The notes under the pieces: generated by a model | Seen by the model: only the letters and a program-made list of their open reading frames with translations | Told to the model about the DNA's origin: nothing | The model's database searches: none | Made by a program: the position numbers and the translations under genes | NCBI RefSeq assembly: GCF_003350545.1 | Contig: NZ_QQBA01000012.1 | Location: forward strand, 1-64,000 | Length of the DNA stretch: 64,000 nt | DNA from: Flavobacterium glaciei | GTDB taxonomy: Bacteria; Bacteroidota; Bacteroidia; Flavobacteriales; Flavobacteriaceae | Direction of reading: 5' to 3' | In this document: piece by piece, positions 1 to 8,398 of the stretch | Layout: each line of letters begins with the position of its first letter | Position numbering within the stretch: position 1 is the stretch's first letter

Positions 1-132
1 CAGCATTAACATTGGTTCAATATATCAACAAATTCATATTTGACAGACCAATCAATAATATCAAAATTCAAATAAACTAATTTCACCCAACGGGTAAAAA
101 ATAATTTATTTGTATTTTTGAACTTCAAACTT

Positions 133-158
133 AACCTTCTCTTTTGGGAAGGTTTTTT
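133..158 (+). terminator. Rho-independent terminator-like hairpin
   Basis: A 7-bp stem AACCTTC/GAAGGTT with an 8-base loop is followed by six T. It lies just before the mscS start and probably ends transcription entering from the left edge. A TATTTTTG at 113-120 resembles a Bacteroidota -7 box, so the hairpin could instead sit in the mscS leader. A TTG at 144 lies inside the hairpin, which argues against that codon as the mscS start. Confidence 0.45.
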
Positions 159-170
159 ATTAGACAAAAA

Positions 171-1016
171 ATGAACATAAATCCCAATCAGCTAACTGAT
201 TACGCCAATACTTTTATCAAAGTGTTAATTGACTATTCTCCAAAATTAATTTCTGCATTCATAATTCTTTTTGCAGGTCTTTATATCATCAGGCTTATCA
301 ACAGGTTTATCCGAAGAATAATGGTAAAACGGAATTTGGACCCTACACTGACCCGTTTTCTGGCTGATATTTTACTTTGGGTTTTGAGAATAATTTTGTT
401 TGTTTCCTTTATTTCCAAACTGGGGATTGAAACATCGTCATTTGTGGCCATTCTTGGTGCAATGGGACTCGCAGTAGGTTTATCACTGCAAGGTTCCTTG
501 TCGAATTTTGCAGGTGGAATGTTAATTATCCTTTTTAAACCTTTTCGGGTGAGTGATACTATCGAAGCACAAGGCGTTATAGGAACTGTAAGTGAAATAC
601 AAATTTTTGTAACCAAATTAGTTACGGCTAACAATCAAACTATTTTTATACCAAATGGTTCCCTTTCTAACGGAAACATTATCAATTATTCATTGGAAAA
701 AATCAGAAGAGCTGATTTGACTATTGCTATCTCTTATGACACAAACATTAAAGAAGCTAAAGACATTATTACTAAGGTTTTAAAGAATAATCCAAAAATA
801 TTAGAAACACCAGCTGCCGAAGTTTCTGTAAAAAACCTTACTGATAGTGCCATACAAATTGCCGTGCGACCATGGGCGAATAACGAAGATTTCTGGGGCG
901 TTTATGCTGATACACTACAAAATTGTAAACAGGCTTTTGATGACGCAGGAATTATTATTCAGCCATTTGTCAAAGAATCTTCTAAAAAAAATAACCCAAC
1001 TGAACAGCTGGAATAA
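171..1016 (+). CDS. MscS-family mechanosensitive ion channel
   Basis: A predicted small-conductance mechanosensitive channel of the inner membrane that releases solutes on hypo-osmotic shock. The 281-residue product has an N-terminal helix, membrane segments at about 22-42 and 65-85, and the glycine/alanine-rich pore helix of the family (GAMGLAVGLSLQGS, about 95-110). The soluble beta domain follows (KPFRVSD, IPNGSL), then the alpha/beta C-terminal domain. The length matches E. coli MscS (286). I chose ATG 171 because an upstream in-frame TTG at 144 lies within a hairpin. It converges with tsaB, with only 20 bases between the two stops. The family assignment is firm; ion selectivity cannot be read from sequence. 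Confidence 0.92.
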   Translation: MNINPNQLTDYANTFIKVLIDYSPKLISAFIILFAGLYIIRLINRFIRRIMVKRNLDPTLTRFLADILLWVLRIILFVSFISKLGIETSSFVAILGAMGLAVGLSLQGSLSNFAGGMLIILFKPFRVSDTIEAQGVIGTVSEIQIFVTKLVTANNQTIFIPNGSLSNGNIINYSLEKIRRADLTIAISYDTNIKEAKDIITKVLKNNPKILETPAAEVSVKNLTDSAIQIAVRPWANNEDFWGVYADTLQNCKQAFDDAGIIIQPFVKESSKKNNPTEQLE

Positions 1017-1036
1017 TCAATACATTCAGGAATGCT

Positions 1037-1705
1037 CTATTTCTTTGAAGATGTAACCATAAAGTCTTTCAAATAATACGGTTCAAAATAAGCGACATCA
1101 ACTGTGTCGTTTATTTTGAATTTTTCAAAACTTATTACACTCATTCCTTTAGCAGAAGGATATACAACTTTGTCTAGGAAAACAAAATTTTCTTTGGTCA
1201 AAACCGACTTACATTTTTCGGAACAATCACCAATAAAATAAAGGGTTTCTTGAAAATTTTCAAATGAATTCTCTGTAATTATTTCTGCAAGAACTTCTCT
1301 TTTTTGCTCAAAATTTGGAGTAAAAACAGCACTATACACTTCCATTCTTCGGGCATCAATCATGGGAATGATTAATCCGCTAGAAACAGTTACCTGTGAC
1401 GCTAAAGATTGTAATGTATCTACAGCAATTAATGGGATTTCGAGCGCGTAGCACAACCCTTTAGCTGCTGAAACACCTATTCGCAATCCTGTGTATGAAC
1501 CTGGACCCTGACTTACAGCAATAGCTGATAAATCTTTAAAGGTTATTCCAGCTTCTTTTATAATTTCTTCAATAAAAACATGTAGTCGTTCCGCATGTGA
1601 ATATCCTTCCTCTGCAATTTCTTTACAGAAAATAGTTTCCCCATCTTTTGCGAGAGCGACTGAACAATTTTTTGTCGCTGTTTCAATATTTAGTATGTAG
1701 CCCAA
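1037..1705 (-). CDS. tsaB: tRNA threonylcarbamoyladenosine biosynthesis protein TsaB
   Basis: TsaB is the inactive Kae1-like partner of TsaD in the complex that makes N6-threonylcarbamoyladenosine at A37 of ANN-decoding tRNAs. The N-terminus (LNIETATKNCSVAL) is the ASKHA beta-hairpin, and the block SQGPGSYTGLRIGVSAAKGL is the family signature. At 222 residues the length is normal. The start codon is TTG: no ATG exists at this point, and the translation begins exactly where TsaB homologues do. A consensus promoter lies about 40 bases upstream. The gene follows the efflux adaptor gene on the same strand but appears to have its own promoter. Confidence 0.93.
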   Translation of the reverse strand: MGYILNIETATKNCSVALAKDGETIFCKEIAEEGYSHAERLHVFIEEIIKEAGITFKDLSAIAVSQGPGSYTGLRIGVSAAKGLCYALEIPLIAVDTLQSLASQVTVSSGLIIPMIDARRMEVYSAVFTPNFEQKREVLAEIITENSFENFQETLYFIGDCSEKCKSVLTKENFVFLDKVVYPSAKGMSVISFEKFKINDTVDVAYFEPYYLKDFMVTSSKK

Positions 1706-1728
1706 TTTTAGATTTTATTTTAAATTAA

Positions 1729-1772
1729 GAAATCACAAGCACAAAATTAGATTTTATGATTGTGATTTCAAA
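1729..1772 (-). promoter_or_regulatory. tsaB promoter embedded in an inverted repeat
   Basis: On the minus strand, TTTG (1772-1769), a 19-base spacer and TAATTTTG (1749-1742) match the Bacteroidota -33/-7 consensus. A perfect 10-bp inverted repeat (GAAATCACAA at 1729-1738, TTGTGATTTC at 1760-1769) brackets the -7 box and touches the -33 box. On the minus strand the hairpin is followed by a T-rich stretch, so it may also end the upstream efflux operon. Confidence 0.6.
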
Positions 1773-1789
1773 ATTGTTAACATTATAGG

Positions 1790-3094
1790 TTACTTTTTAC
1801 TTTCTCCTTTTTCTTTATCCGTTTTTAGCATTACTTTGTCTCCTGAATTTAAGTCCTTAGAAACGGTAGTATATGGTCCCGTAATCACAACATCTCCCTT
1901 TTTAAGACCTGTTAAAACCTCAATATTTGTGTCGTCTTGAATTCCGGTTTTAATGATTCTAATTTTAGCTTTATCCCCTACTTTTACAAATACACATTCA
2001 TATTTCTTATCACTTTTAGGTGCTGCTCCTTTTTGCTCTTCTTTTGGATCAACTACTACAATGTCTTTTACGTCAGCAGTATCTGATTTTACCACAACTG
2101 AACTAATTGGCACAGATAAAACATTCGCTTTTGTTTCAGTAATAATATCTACCGTAGCAGTCATTCCTGGTCTAAATGGAGAATAGGTGTCCGGTTTTCC
2201 CTCTAATAAATCTTGATACGATTCTTTCAGAATTCTTACTTTAACTTTAAAATTAGTTACTTGATCTGCTGTCAATGCTGAACTAGCGGAATTAGAAATA
2301 CTTGTTACAGTTCCCTTAAATTGTTTTTTCAAATACGCATCAACTTCAATATTAGCATCGTCACCTACTTTTATTTTTACAATGTCATTTTCATTGACAT
2401 CTACTTCTACTTCCATATTATTCAAGTTGGCCACTCTCAATATTTCTGTTCCTGTCATTTGTTGCGTTCCTAAAACACGCTCACCCAACTCTACATTTAA
2501 CATAGAAATCGTTCCATCCGCAGGGGCATAAATTGTAGTTCGACCTAAATTATCTTTAGCTTCATTTACAGTTGCAGAGGCACTTTGAACATTAAAATAT
2601 GCGTTTTGTTTGGTTGCTTTTGCTACTTCATATGACGCAATCGCTTTATCCCAGTCAGCTTTTGAGATAATTCCTTTTTCAAATAAAATTTTATTTCTAT
2701 CGTAATTAGATTTCGATTCTTTAAAAGAAGCGTCTGCTTGGCTTAAATTTGCTTTGGTTCCTGATAAGTTTGAAACCGAACGATTATAGCCAGAAGTGTA
2801 CAAATCAGGATTTATTTTTACCAATAAATCTCCTTTTTTTACTGCTTGACCTTCTTTTACATTCAAGGAAATGATCTCTCCAGATACTTCCGATGAAATT
2901 TTCACTTCAATTTCCGGTTGAATTTTCCCTGTAGCCGACACCGTTTCGATAATTGTAGCCGGAATTACTTGGGTAATTTCAACTTCGGTTCCTTTATCTT
3001 TATTACCGATAACACCTGATTTTGAAAGTATTATTAAACCTGCAATGATTATAACTGCACTACCTATTAGGATATAAATTGTTTTCTTAGACAT
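1790..3094 (-). CDS. Efflux transporter periplasmic adaptor subunit (MacA/HlyD-like)
   Basis: A membrane-fusion protein that bridges an inner-membrane pump to a TolC-type channel. The 434 residues start with one membrane anchor (about 5-24). A lipoyl/biotinyl-like half-motif follows (SGEIISLNVKEGQAVKKGDLLVKI, about 70-92), then a long alpha-hairpin coiled coil (about 100-180), the second lipoyl half (IYAPADGTISMLNVELGERV) and beta-barrel and membrane-proximal domains. The C-terminal repeat GLKKGDVVITGP is typical of MacA-like adaptors. It lies 6 bases after the tolC-like gene on the same strand, clearly one operon. No pump gene is next to it; an ABC (MacB-like) or RND partner must be elsewhere. 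Confidence 0.88.
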   Translation of the reverse strand: MSKKTIYILIGSAVIIIAGLIILSKSGVIGNKDKGTEVEITQVIPATIIETVSATGKIQPEIEVKISSEVSGEIISLNVKEGQAVKKGDLLVKINPDLYTSGYNRSVSNLSGTKANLSQADASFKESKSNYDRNKILFEKGIISKADWDKAIASYEVAKATKQNAYFNVQSASATVNEAKDNLGRTTIYAPADGTISMLNVELGERVLGTQQMTGTEILRVANLNNMEVEVDVNENDIVKIKVGDDANIEVDAYLKKQFKGTVTSISNSASSALTADQVTNFKVKVRILKESYQDLLEGKPDTYSPFRPGMTATVDIITETKANVLSVPISSVVVKSDTADVKDIVVVDPKEEQKGAAPKSDKKYECVFVKVGDKAKIRIIKTGIQDDTNIEVLTGLKKGDVVITGPYTTVSKDLNSGDKVMLKTDKEKGESKK

Positions 3095-3100
3095 AATAAA

Positions 3101-4471
3101 TTAGTTTTTGATAAGTGGAATTCCAAAATAGAATTCTAAAATTTTGATTTTGAAAATATAATCGTATTTGGTTCTGATAACTTCTGATTGTGCATTAGTC
3201 AATAAGGTTTGCGATTGGTTGAAATCAAAAGAATTCATCAAACCTACATCGTATCTTTCTTTAGCATAATTATACGCTCCTTGTCTGGAATCTAATGCAA
3301 CAACTGAGGATTCATATGCATTCAACGCTCCTTTTGCATCTGTAAATGCAGTAAAAACATTTCTCTGCAAATCTAAATCTTGTTGCTCTACAGCAATTTT
3401 AGATCGTTCTAAACTCACCTTAGAACGCTCTACATTATTTCTTACTGAAAACCCATTAAAAATTGGAACAGATAATTGCGCTCCAAAAGATTGTCCTTTA
3501 TTATCACTAAACTGATTAAAAAATGGTGCTGAATTTCTTGTGCCAATTATATTTCCCATGTTATCAAATTCTGGCACATCAGCATAAGAAACCCTACTGT
3601 TAAAACTATAGAATCCTTGTATAGTTGGCTGAAAAGCTCCTTTTGCAATTTCAAGATCTTTCTGGGCAATCTCTAAATTTGTTCTGGCAATTTTCAATTC
3701 TGTTCTATTCTCAACCGCTATGTCATAAATAGCAACTGGAGTTTGAGCCATGATATTATTATCATCTTTCATGTTTGTATCATCTACAACATCAAAATTT
3801 TCAAAATCTTTTAACTGTAACAATTGCGCTAAACTTAATTTCGAAATTAATAATGCATTCTCTGCAATAATAACATTCTGATTATTTTGAGCTACAGTTG
3901 CTTTTATATCCAATAAATCTCCTCTAGGAATCGATCCTGCTTTTACTAATTCTTCTGAACGTGCAAATTGCTTTTCATTAATTCCCAATTGCTCTTTTTG
4001 AACTTTTAAATTTTCCTTATTGAAAAGCACTTGCAAGAAAGCATTAGCAACATTTAAGGCAATATCCTCTTGCATTTTAAGCAATTGATATTTGGCCGCA
4101 ACTATCGAAAGATTAGCTCTACGAAGCGTATTCTGATTTTGTAATCCCTTATAAATATCTACACCAACATTAGCGCCAGCAGATGTAAATTGAGTCGTTT
4201 GATTACGTAAAAGCCCTGTAGTAATATCCTGGTTTAAACCAATATTCCAAGAATGGGATGCACTAGCATTTAGAGAAGGAAGGAAATTCCCAACGGCATC
4301 TTTCTTGTTAATCAATGCCGTTTTTGAATCCAATTCGGATTGCTTAACGGAAATATTATTTTGAATGGCATATTTAACACATTCCTCTAAGGTCCATTTT
4401 TTAGATTGAGCCTGAATTGATACGCAACTAATCAGCATGGCAATTAAACTAAGAAAACTTCTTTTTTCCAT
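3101..4471 (-). CDS. TolC family outer-membrane efflux protein
   Basis: An outer-membrane channel subunit for type I secretion or efflux, first gene of the operon with the adaptor. After a signal peptide (MEKRSFLSLIAMLISCVSIQAQ) come two repeats of long coiled-coil helices typical of OEP/TolC, with LTLEECV-like WTLEECVKYAIQNN at the mature start and GxxNSFDFNQSQ late in the protein. I use ATG 4471 because the sequence from there is a proper signal peptide. A longer reading frame begins at TTG 4507, but a TAAATTTG -7 promoter element lies at 4505-4512, so that start would not be transcribed. The product has 456 residues. Confidence 0.88.
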   Translation of the reverse strand: MEKRSFLSLIAMLISCVSIQAQSKKWTLEECVKYAIQNNISVKQSELDSKTALINKKDAVGNFLPSLNASASHSWNIGLNQDITTGLLRNQTTQFTSAGANVGVDIYKGLQNQNTLRRANLSIVAAKYQLLKMQEDIALNVANAFLQVLFNKENLKVQKEQLGINEKQFARSEELVKAGSIPRGDLLDIKATVAQNNQNVIIAENALLISKLSLAQLLQLKDFENFDVVDDTNMKDDNNIMAQTPVAIYDIAVENRTELKIARTNLEIAQKDLEIAKGAFQPTIQGFYSFNSRVSYADVPEFDNMGNIIGTRNSAPFFNQFSDNKGQSFGAQLSVPIFNGFSVRNNVERSKVSLERSKIAVEQQDLDLQRNVFTAFTDAKGALNAYESSVVALDSRQGAYNYAKERYDVGLMNSFDFNQSQTLLTNAQSEVIRTKYDYIFKIKILEFYFGIPLIKN

Positions 4472-4504
4472 AAATTTTGAATAAAAGCGCAGCATTGCTG
4501 CAAA

Positions 4505-4512
4505 CAAATTTA
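4505..4512 (-). promoter_or_regulatory. -7 promoter element of the tolC-adaptor operon
   Basis: TAAATTTG on the minus strand matches TAnnTTTG and lies 34 bases upstream of the chosen tolC ATG. No convincing -33 TTTG is seen at the usual distance. Confidence 0.45.
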
Positions 4513-4635
4513 ACTTTTTCTAATAAAAATCTATGAAATTAAATAAAATATTTAAATCATAAATCAGTTATAAAACAATTAGACTTTAGAAATTAGCATT
4601 TGTTACAAAAATTCATAAAAAAAGAATTCTTTTGT

Positions 4636-4643
4636 TAATTTTG
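4636..4643 (+). promoter_or_regulatory. -7 promoter element of the DUF4403 gene
   Basis: TAATTTTG matches TAnnTTTG and lies 20 bases before the ATG at 4664, giving a short leader. A clear -33 element is not visible. Confidence 0.45.
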
Positions 4644-4663
4644 CTTTTATAACTCCCGTAAAT

Positions 4664-6073
4664 ATGCTGAAATTCTCTCCCACTTTACTTATATTCCTTT
4701 CAATTTTATTCGTCTCAAGCTGCGCTACAACGAATAAAATAGACGCTTTAAAACCAGAAGCAGATGACGCTACACCATTGACATACGAAAACATTCCGTC
4801 TTACATAAACATGCCTATTAGTGTCAAATTAAAAGATATCGAAAACCAAACTAATGCAGTACTAAGCGGTTTAATTTATGAAGATAACAACATTGAAGAT
4901 GATGACATCGCAATGAAGGTCTGGAAACTTGCCCCATTAACAATCAAGAATGATGCTGGTGAAAAAGGCGAAAAAATTAAAACTATTTTACCTTTAAAAG
5001 CAATCGTAAAATATAGAATTGGAACCAAAAAATTAGGAGTAGAAATGTACGACACTCGAGAATTTAACCTTGATGGTGTTGTGACTTTAGTAAGTGATGT
5101 GGCTTTGATAAATTGGAAATTAAACACCAAAACGGAACTAAAATCATTAGATTGGAATGAGAGTCCTACAATGACTGTCTTTGGAAAAAATGTTCCTGTT
5201 ACCTACTTAATTAACCCTGGAGTAAAACTATTTAAATCAAAAATTGAAAACAAAATTGACGAAGCTATAACTAAAGCCATGGATTTTAAACCAAATGTCT
5301 TAGCAGCTTTAGAAAAAATTTGCGTTCCTTTTCTAATGAATGACACGTATGAAAGTTGGCTTCGGATTGTGCCAATTGAAATTTACTCGACCAATGCTAA
5401 GTTGAAGAATGATACTTTCGTACTGGATATGGGAATGAAATGTAACATGGAAACATTAATTGGAAAACAACCGGAATCTAAATTCAATGCCTCGAAAATA
5501 ATAATAAAATCCGTAAGCAAAATACCCGAGGACATTACGGCAAATATTGTTGCTATTTCTACGTATCAAGAAGCTTCAAAAATTATGACCAAGAATTTTG
5601 CCGGTCAAGAATTTGGTTCTGGTTCAAATAAAGTCAAAGTTCAAAATGTAGCCATTTGGCACAAAAAAGGAAAAATGATAATTGCTTTAGATGTATTAGG
5701 TTCTGTGAATGGAACTATCTATTTAGCCGGATTTCCGCAATATAACGACAAGACTAAGGAAGTGTTTTTCGACCAATTAGATTACGCTTTAGATACTAAA
5801 AACAAATTGATGCGAACAGCAAATTGGCTAACACAAGGATTAGTTCTCAAAAAAATTGAACAAAACTGCAGATACTCCATAAAACCTAATCTTGAGGAAG
5901 GTCAAAAAAGTATGATGACGTATTTAAAAAACTATTCTCCTATGCAAGGAGTATATGTAAATGGAAAAATGGCAGCGGTTGAGTTCCAAAAAATACAACT
6001 AACAAATCAAGCTATCATTGCTTTTATAAAAGTAAAAGGAACAGTAAACGTATCTGTAGATGGATTAAAATAA
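4664..6073 (+). CDS. DUF4403 family lipoprotein
   Basis: A 469-residue protein with a lipoprotein signal (LFVSSC, Cys about 19), so it is probably tethered to the inner face of the outer membrane or the cell surface. The rest matches the DUF4403 family as I recall it: repeated long beta-strand segments, the early motif YINMPISVKLKDIENQTN and a late VYVNGKMAAVEF. No enzymatic motif is seen. It stands alone between divergent tolC and the convergent copper operon, with its own promoter. DUF4403 proteins resemble lipid-binding SMP/TULIP-like folds in some reports, but I cannot support a function here. Confidence 0.75.
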   Translation: MLKFSPTLLIFLSILFVSSCATTNKIDALKPEADDATPLTYENIPSYINMPISVKLKDIENQTNAVLSGLIYEDNNIEDDDIAMKVWKLAPLTIKNDAGEKGEKIKTILPLKAIVKYRIGTKKLGVEMYDTREFNLDGVVTLVSDVALINWKLNTKTELKSLDWNESPTMTVFGKNVPVTYLINPGVKLFKSKIENKIDEAITKAMDFKPNVLAALEKICVPFLMNDTYESWLRIVPIEIYSTNAKLKNDTFVLDMGMKCNMETLIGKQPESKFNASKIIIKSVSKIPEDITANIVAISTYQEASKIMTKNFAGQEFGSGSNKVKVQNVAIWHKKGKMIIALDVLGSVNGTIYLAGFPQYNDKTKEVFFDQLDYALDTKNKLMRTANWLTQGLVLKKIEQNCRYSIKPNLEEGQKSMMTYLKNYSPMQGVYVNGKMAAVEFQKIQLTNQAIIAFIKVKGTVNVSVDGLK

Positions 6074-6186
6074 AGTGGTCTGTCGTCAAGATCCTGTGCT
6101 TTAGAAATAGTGATTCGTTATCTATGCTTAACTAAATTACACTAATTTTGAGAATGAATGTTGAAAATACTTTTGAAATTAATTTT

Positions 6187-6453
6187 TTAGGATTTTTTCA
6201 TTTTCATTCGATAAACAGCATAGCCTATTCCTGCGACTAGTATGTAAGGAATTACCATTAAGTAAACAATACCATCATTTACTGCTGCAGCTTGAGTTGC
6301 ATTGCCTTCACTGGTTAATGCAGCACGACACATCGCACATTGTGCATTTGCTGTACCACTAAATAATCCAAGAACTATCAGAAAAGTATAACCTATGACT
6401 TTTTTCACATTTTTTTTGATTGTCATTTCAGTATTGTTGGCTTTAATAAACAT
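6187..6453 (-). CDS. Small membrane protein with a CxxC motif, copper-assembly operon
   Basis: An 88-residue hypothetical protein. A signal peptide or first helix (about 16-36) ends at NAQ and is followed directly by CAMCRAAL, a CxxC motif that would face the periplasm. A second helix (VYLMVIPYILVAGIGYAVY) and a basic tail (RMKMKKS) follow. It overlaps the end of the DUF420 gene by 11 bases, so it is the last gene of the SCO operon. ATG 6426 (MTIKKN) is an equally good start and gives a shorter signal n-region. The position and the two cysteines suggest a role in copper or thiol handling for oxidase assembly; that is inference. Confidence 0.7.
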   Translation of the reverse strand: MFIKANNTEMTIKKNVKKVIGYTFLIVLGLFSGTANAQCAMCRAALTSEGNATQAAAVNDGIVYLMVIPYILVAGIGYAVYRMKMKKS

Positions 6454-6985
6454 AGTAAGGTGAAATCATAAAGTAAACAACAACTCCAGTTACTGCAACA
6501 TACAACCAGATAGGAAAAGTGATTTTCGAAATCTTTTTATGTCTTTCAAAATTACCTGCTAAAGCTCTCACATAAGTAATTAATACCATAGGAATAATAG
6601 CAATTGACAAGATGATATGTGTAATCAAAATAAAGAAATAAACATATTTAACAGCTCCTTCACCACCAAATTTAGTAGAGTCAGAAGTCATGTGATACGC
6701 AACATACATCACCAAAAAAGCTACTGACAAAGCAATTGCACCTGTCATTAATCTTTCGTGAAGTTTTCTTTTACCATTTTTAATTGCTACGACAGCAGCA
6801 ATTAGTAATACAGCTGTAATTCCGTTAGTAGTTGCATAAATGGGTGGCAAAAAAGAAAGAGGTTCTACTTCATAACCAAAATCTTTAAGTTTAACTCCAA
6901 AAAGTATAGCTACCGCTACCGGTATTATGATAGATACCGTAATAATAAATTTATTGAATTTTTTTTCTAACGAATTATTTTCCAT
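6443..6985 (-). CDS. DUF420 family membrane protein (oxidase-assembly associated)
   Basis: A 180-residue integral membrane protein with about five hydrophobic helices. Helix-borne histidines at KLHERLMTG, VAYHMTSD and ILITHIILS fit the DUF420/CtaM-like family. Such proteins are encoded beside SCO and cytochrome oxidase genes, and in Gram-positive bacteria CtaM is needed for aa3 oxidase maturation. Here it lies 2 bases after the SCO gene and overlaps the next small gene, so it is inside one operon. The role in oxidase maturation is inferred from family and context; the conserved histidines could bind heme or copper. Confidence 0.8.
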   Translation of the reverse strand: MENNSLEKKFNKFIITVSIIIPVAVAILFGVKLKDFGYEVEPLSFLPPIYATTNGITAVLLIAAVVAIKNGKRKLHERLMTGAIALSVAFLVMYVAYHMTSDSTKFGGEGAVKYVYFFILITHIILSIAIIPMVLITYVRALAGNFERHKKISKITFPIWLYVAVTGVVVYFMISPYYVY

Positions 6986-6987
6986 TT

Positions 6988-7674
6988 CTACTCTTTTAAT
7001 AAAATATTAATATCTTGTTGAAGGTTACGTACCCCTTTTTTATCTAAACCATCATAATATAAAATCGGATTCCCAAACTCATCATTTCTGCAACGTATGT
7101 TCCCGTTTTTATCAATTAAGGCGAATAAACCTGAATGTTCAAAACCACCCGCTACTTTTTTGTTTTCACCAGCATAAAGATTAAATCCTTTATTGGCTAA
7201 ATTAAAAATATATGCTTTGTCACCCGTTAGAAAATTCCAATTGGAAGATTTAACACCCAAAAGAGTTGCGTGTTCTTTTAATACTTTTGCTGTATCATGT
7301 TCCGGATCAATAGTTATAGAAGCTAATCCAAAATTAGGATTACCAAAAAACTTTTTCTCTAAAACTAACATACTCTCATTCATTTTTGGACAAATGGTTG
7401 GACAGGTAGTAAAAAAAAACTCTAATACATACACTTTACCTTTATATACTGCATTAGTAATCTTTTTATTATCTTGATTTAATAATTCAAATTTAGGAGC
7501 AGGACCAATTTTTATTAACTGTCCTTCTTCTACTGATGCTGGATTAACAGTGTCTAATCGGTCTCCTTGAACTACTTTGTCATTTTTTATTCTTTCTACT
7601 ATTTTTGGAACGACATAAATACCAAAAATCAAAATAATAAATGATATTCCTATGTAAGATTTATTTTTAAACAT
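6988..7674 (-). CDS. SCO family copper chaperone
   Basis: A membrane-anchored thioredoxin-fold protein that delivers copper to the CuA centre of cytochrome oxidase subunit II. An N-terminal anchor (about 5-22) is followed by the SCO1/SenC domain. The copper-binding CxxxC is present (TTCPTICPKM, about residues 94-103), and the third ligand histidine is in GGFEHSGLF near residue 180. At 228 residues the length is normal. It lies 6 bases after the SCO-like gene and 2 bases before DUF420. The target subunit II gene (60233-61387) is about 53 kb away in this window. Confidence 0.92.
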   Translation of the reverse strand: MFKNKSYIGISFIILIFGIYVVPKIVERIKNDKVVQGDRLDTVNPASVEEGQLIKIGPAPKFELLNQDNKKITNAVYKGKVYVLEFFFTTCPTICPKMNESMLVLEKKFFGNPNFGLASITIDPEHDTAKVLKEHATLLGVKSSNWNFLTGDKAYIFNLANKGFNLYAGENKKVAGGFEHSGLFALIDKNGNIRCRNDEFGNPILYYDGLDKKGVRNLQQDINILLKE

Positions 7675-7680
7675 AAAATA

Positions 7681-8322
7681 TTAAATTTTTCTAGTGGCAT
7701 TATTGTTCTTTTTAAGCGCTGCACGATACTCATACAGAATCACTTTAAAATCGTCAAGCATTTCGTTACTTAACTCCGCTGGATGAAAAGTATTGTAGCC
7801 TTCTTTAGCATCTTTGACTAACTTTCTTCCACGAAGATTTCGTTTTTTATCAATTATGTAGACATTTGGCGTCCCAGTATGCTCATCTAATTTCTCAACT
7901 AATTTTAATTGATCGTAATATGTGTTAATAGCATCAGTTGATGCAAAAACAAAGCGCCATTGCGCGACATCAGTAAAAGCACCCAACGCATCCACAACTT
8001 TTTTTGCGTCTTTTTCTGTCCCAATAGGACAAATCATCACAAACTGAACATCCTTGAACTCATGATATCTTTGATAAATTTTTTGGTTTAAATTGAAAAG
8101 ATTTCCTCTATTTTTCAAGAGCTCATCACCCATAAAACCAAGAATCGTTACTTTACCATTCAAACTGACTTTTTTTCCGTCTAAAGATTGCCAATCACCC
8201 AAATCAGCAGTATTTGGAGTTATAGTTGGTAATTTGGTAAACCCATTTACACCTGAAGCAAAAAAAAGGTACGCAACAATAGGCAAAATAAAAAGAACGA
8301 AAAGGACAATATTTTTTTTCAT
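7681..8322 (-). CDS. SCO-like thioredoxin-fold protein lacking copper ligands
   Basis: A 213-residue protein with one N-terminal membrane segment and a periplasmic thioredoxin-like domain (VTILGFMGDELL, VQFVMICPIGTE, GTPNVYIIDKKRNLRGR). It resembles SCO in fold and position, but where SCO proteins carry CxxxC after the first strand it reads GDELLKN. The only cysteine nearby is the one in MICPIG, and no ligand histidine is obvious. It is the first gene of the four-gene operon, with a TATTTTTG -7 element 24 bases upstream. It may be a structural partner or a redox-independent assembly factor. Confidence 0.72.
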   Translation of the reverse strand: MKKNIVLFVLFILPIVAYLFFASGVNGFTKLPTITPNTADLGDWQSLDGKKVSLNGKVTILGFMGDELLKNRGNLFNLNQKIYQRYHEFKDVQFVMICPIGTEKDAKKVVDALGAFTDVAQWRFVFASTDAINTYYDQLKLVEKLDEHTGTPNVYIIDKKRNLRGRKLVKDAKEGYNTFHPAELSNEMLDDFKVILYEYRAALKKNNNATRKI

Positions 8323-8345
8323 TGTAGTGCTGCTTTATTAAAGTA

Positions 8346-8353
8346 CAAAAATA
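8346..8353 (-). promoter_or_regulatory. -7 promoter element of the SCO operon
   Basis: TATTTTTG on the minus strand, 24 bases before the ATG at 8322. It starts inside the T-run of the oxidase-operon terminator, so one short stretch ends one transcript and starts the next. Confidence 0.45.
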
Positions 8354-8359
8354 AAAAAA

Positions 8360-8376
8360 GGTACGCAATGCGTACC
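8360..8376 (-). terminator. Terminator of the ctaB-cox operon
   Basis: A 7-bp stem GGTACGC/GCGTACC with a 3-base loop, followed on the minus strand by seven T. It lies 22 bases after the subunit IV stop. The other side is also T/A rich, so it may work in both directions. Confidence 0.8.
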
Positions 8377-8398
8377 CTCTTTTTGAATTAATATCTTG

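Noticed and set aside
144..170. TTG at 144 as the mscS start
   Set aside because: It lies inside a terminator-like hairpin and adds nine residues not expected for the family; ATG 171 fits better.
281..634. Open frame antisense to mscS, and many similar long frames opposite maeB, sprA, the oxidase genes and others
   Set aside because: They are shadows of well-supported genes on the other strand, with no homology, no promoter and composition expected from the sense codons.
4472..4507. Longer TolC start at TTG 4507
   Set aside because: A TAAATTTG promoter element covers this codon, and the signal peptide begins at ATG 4471.
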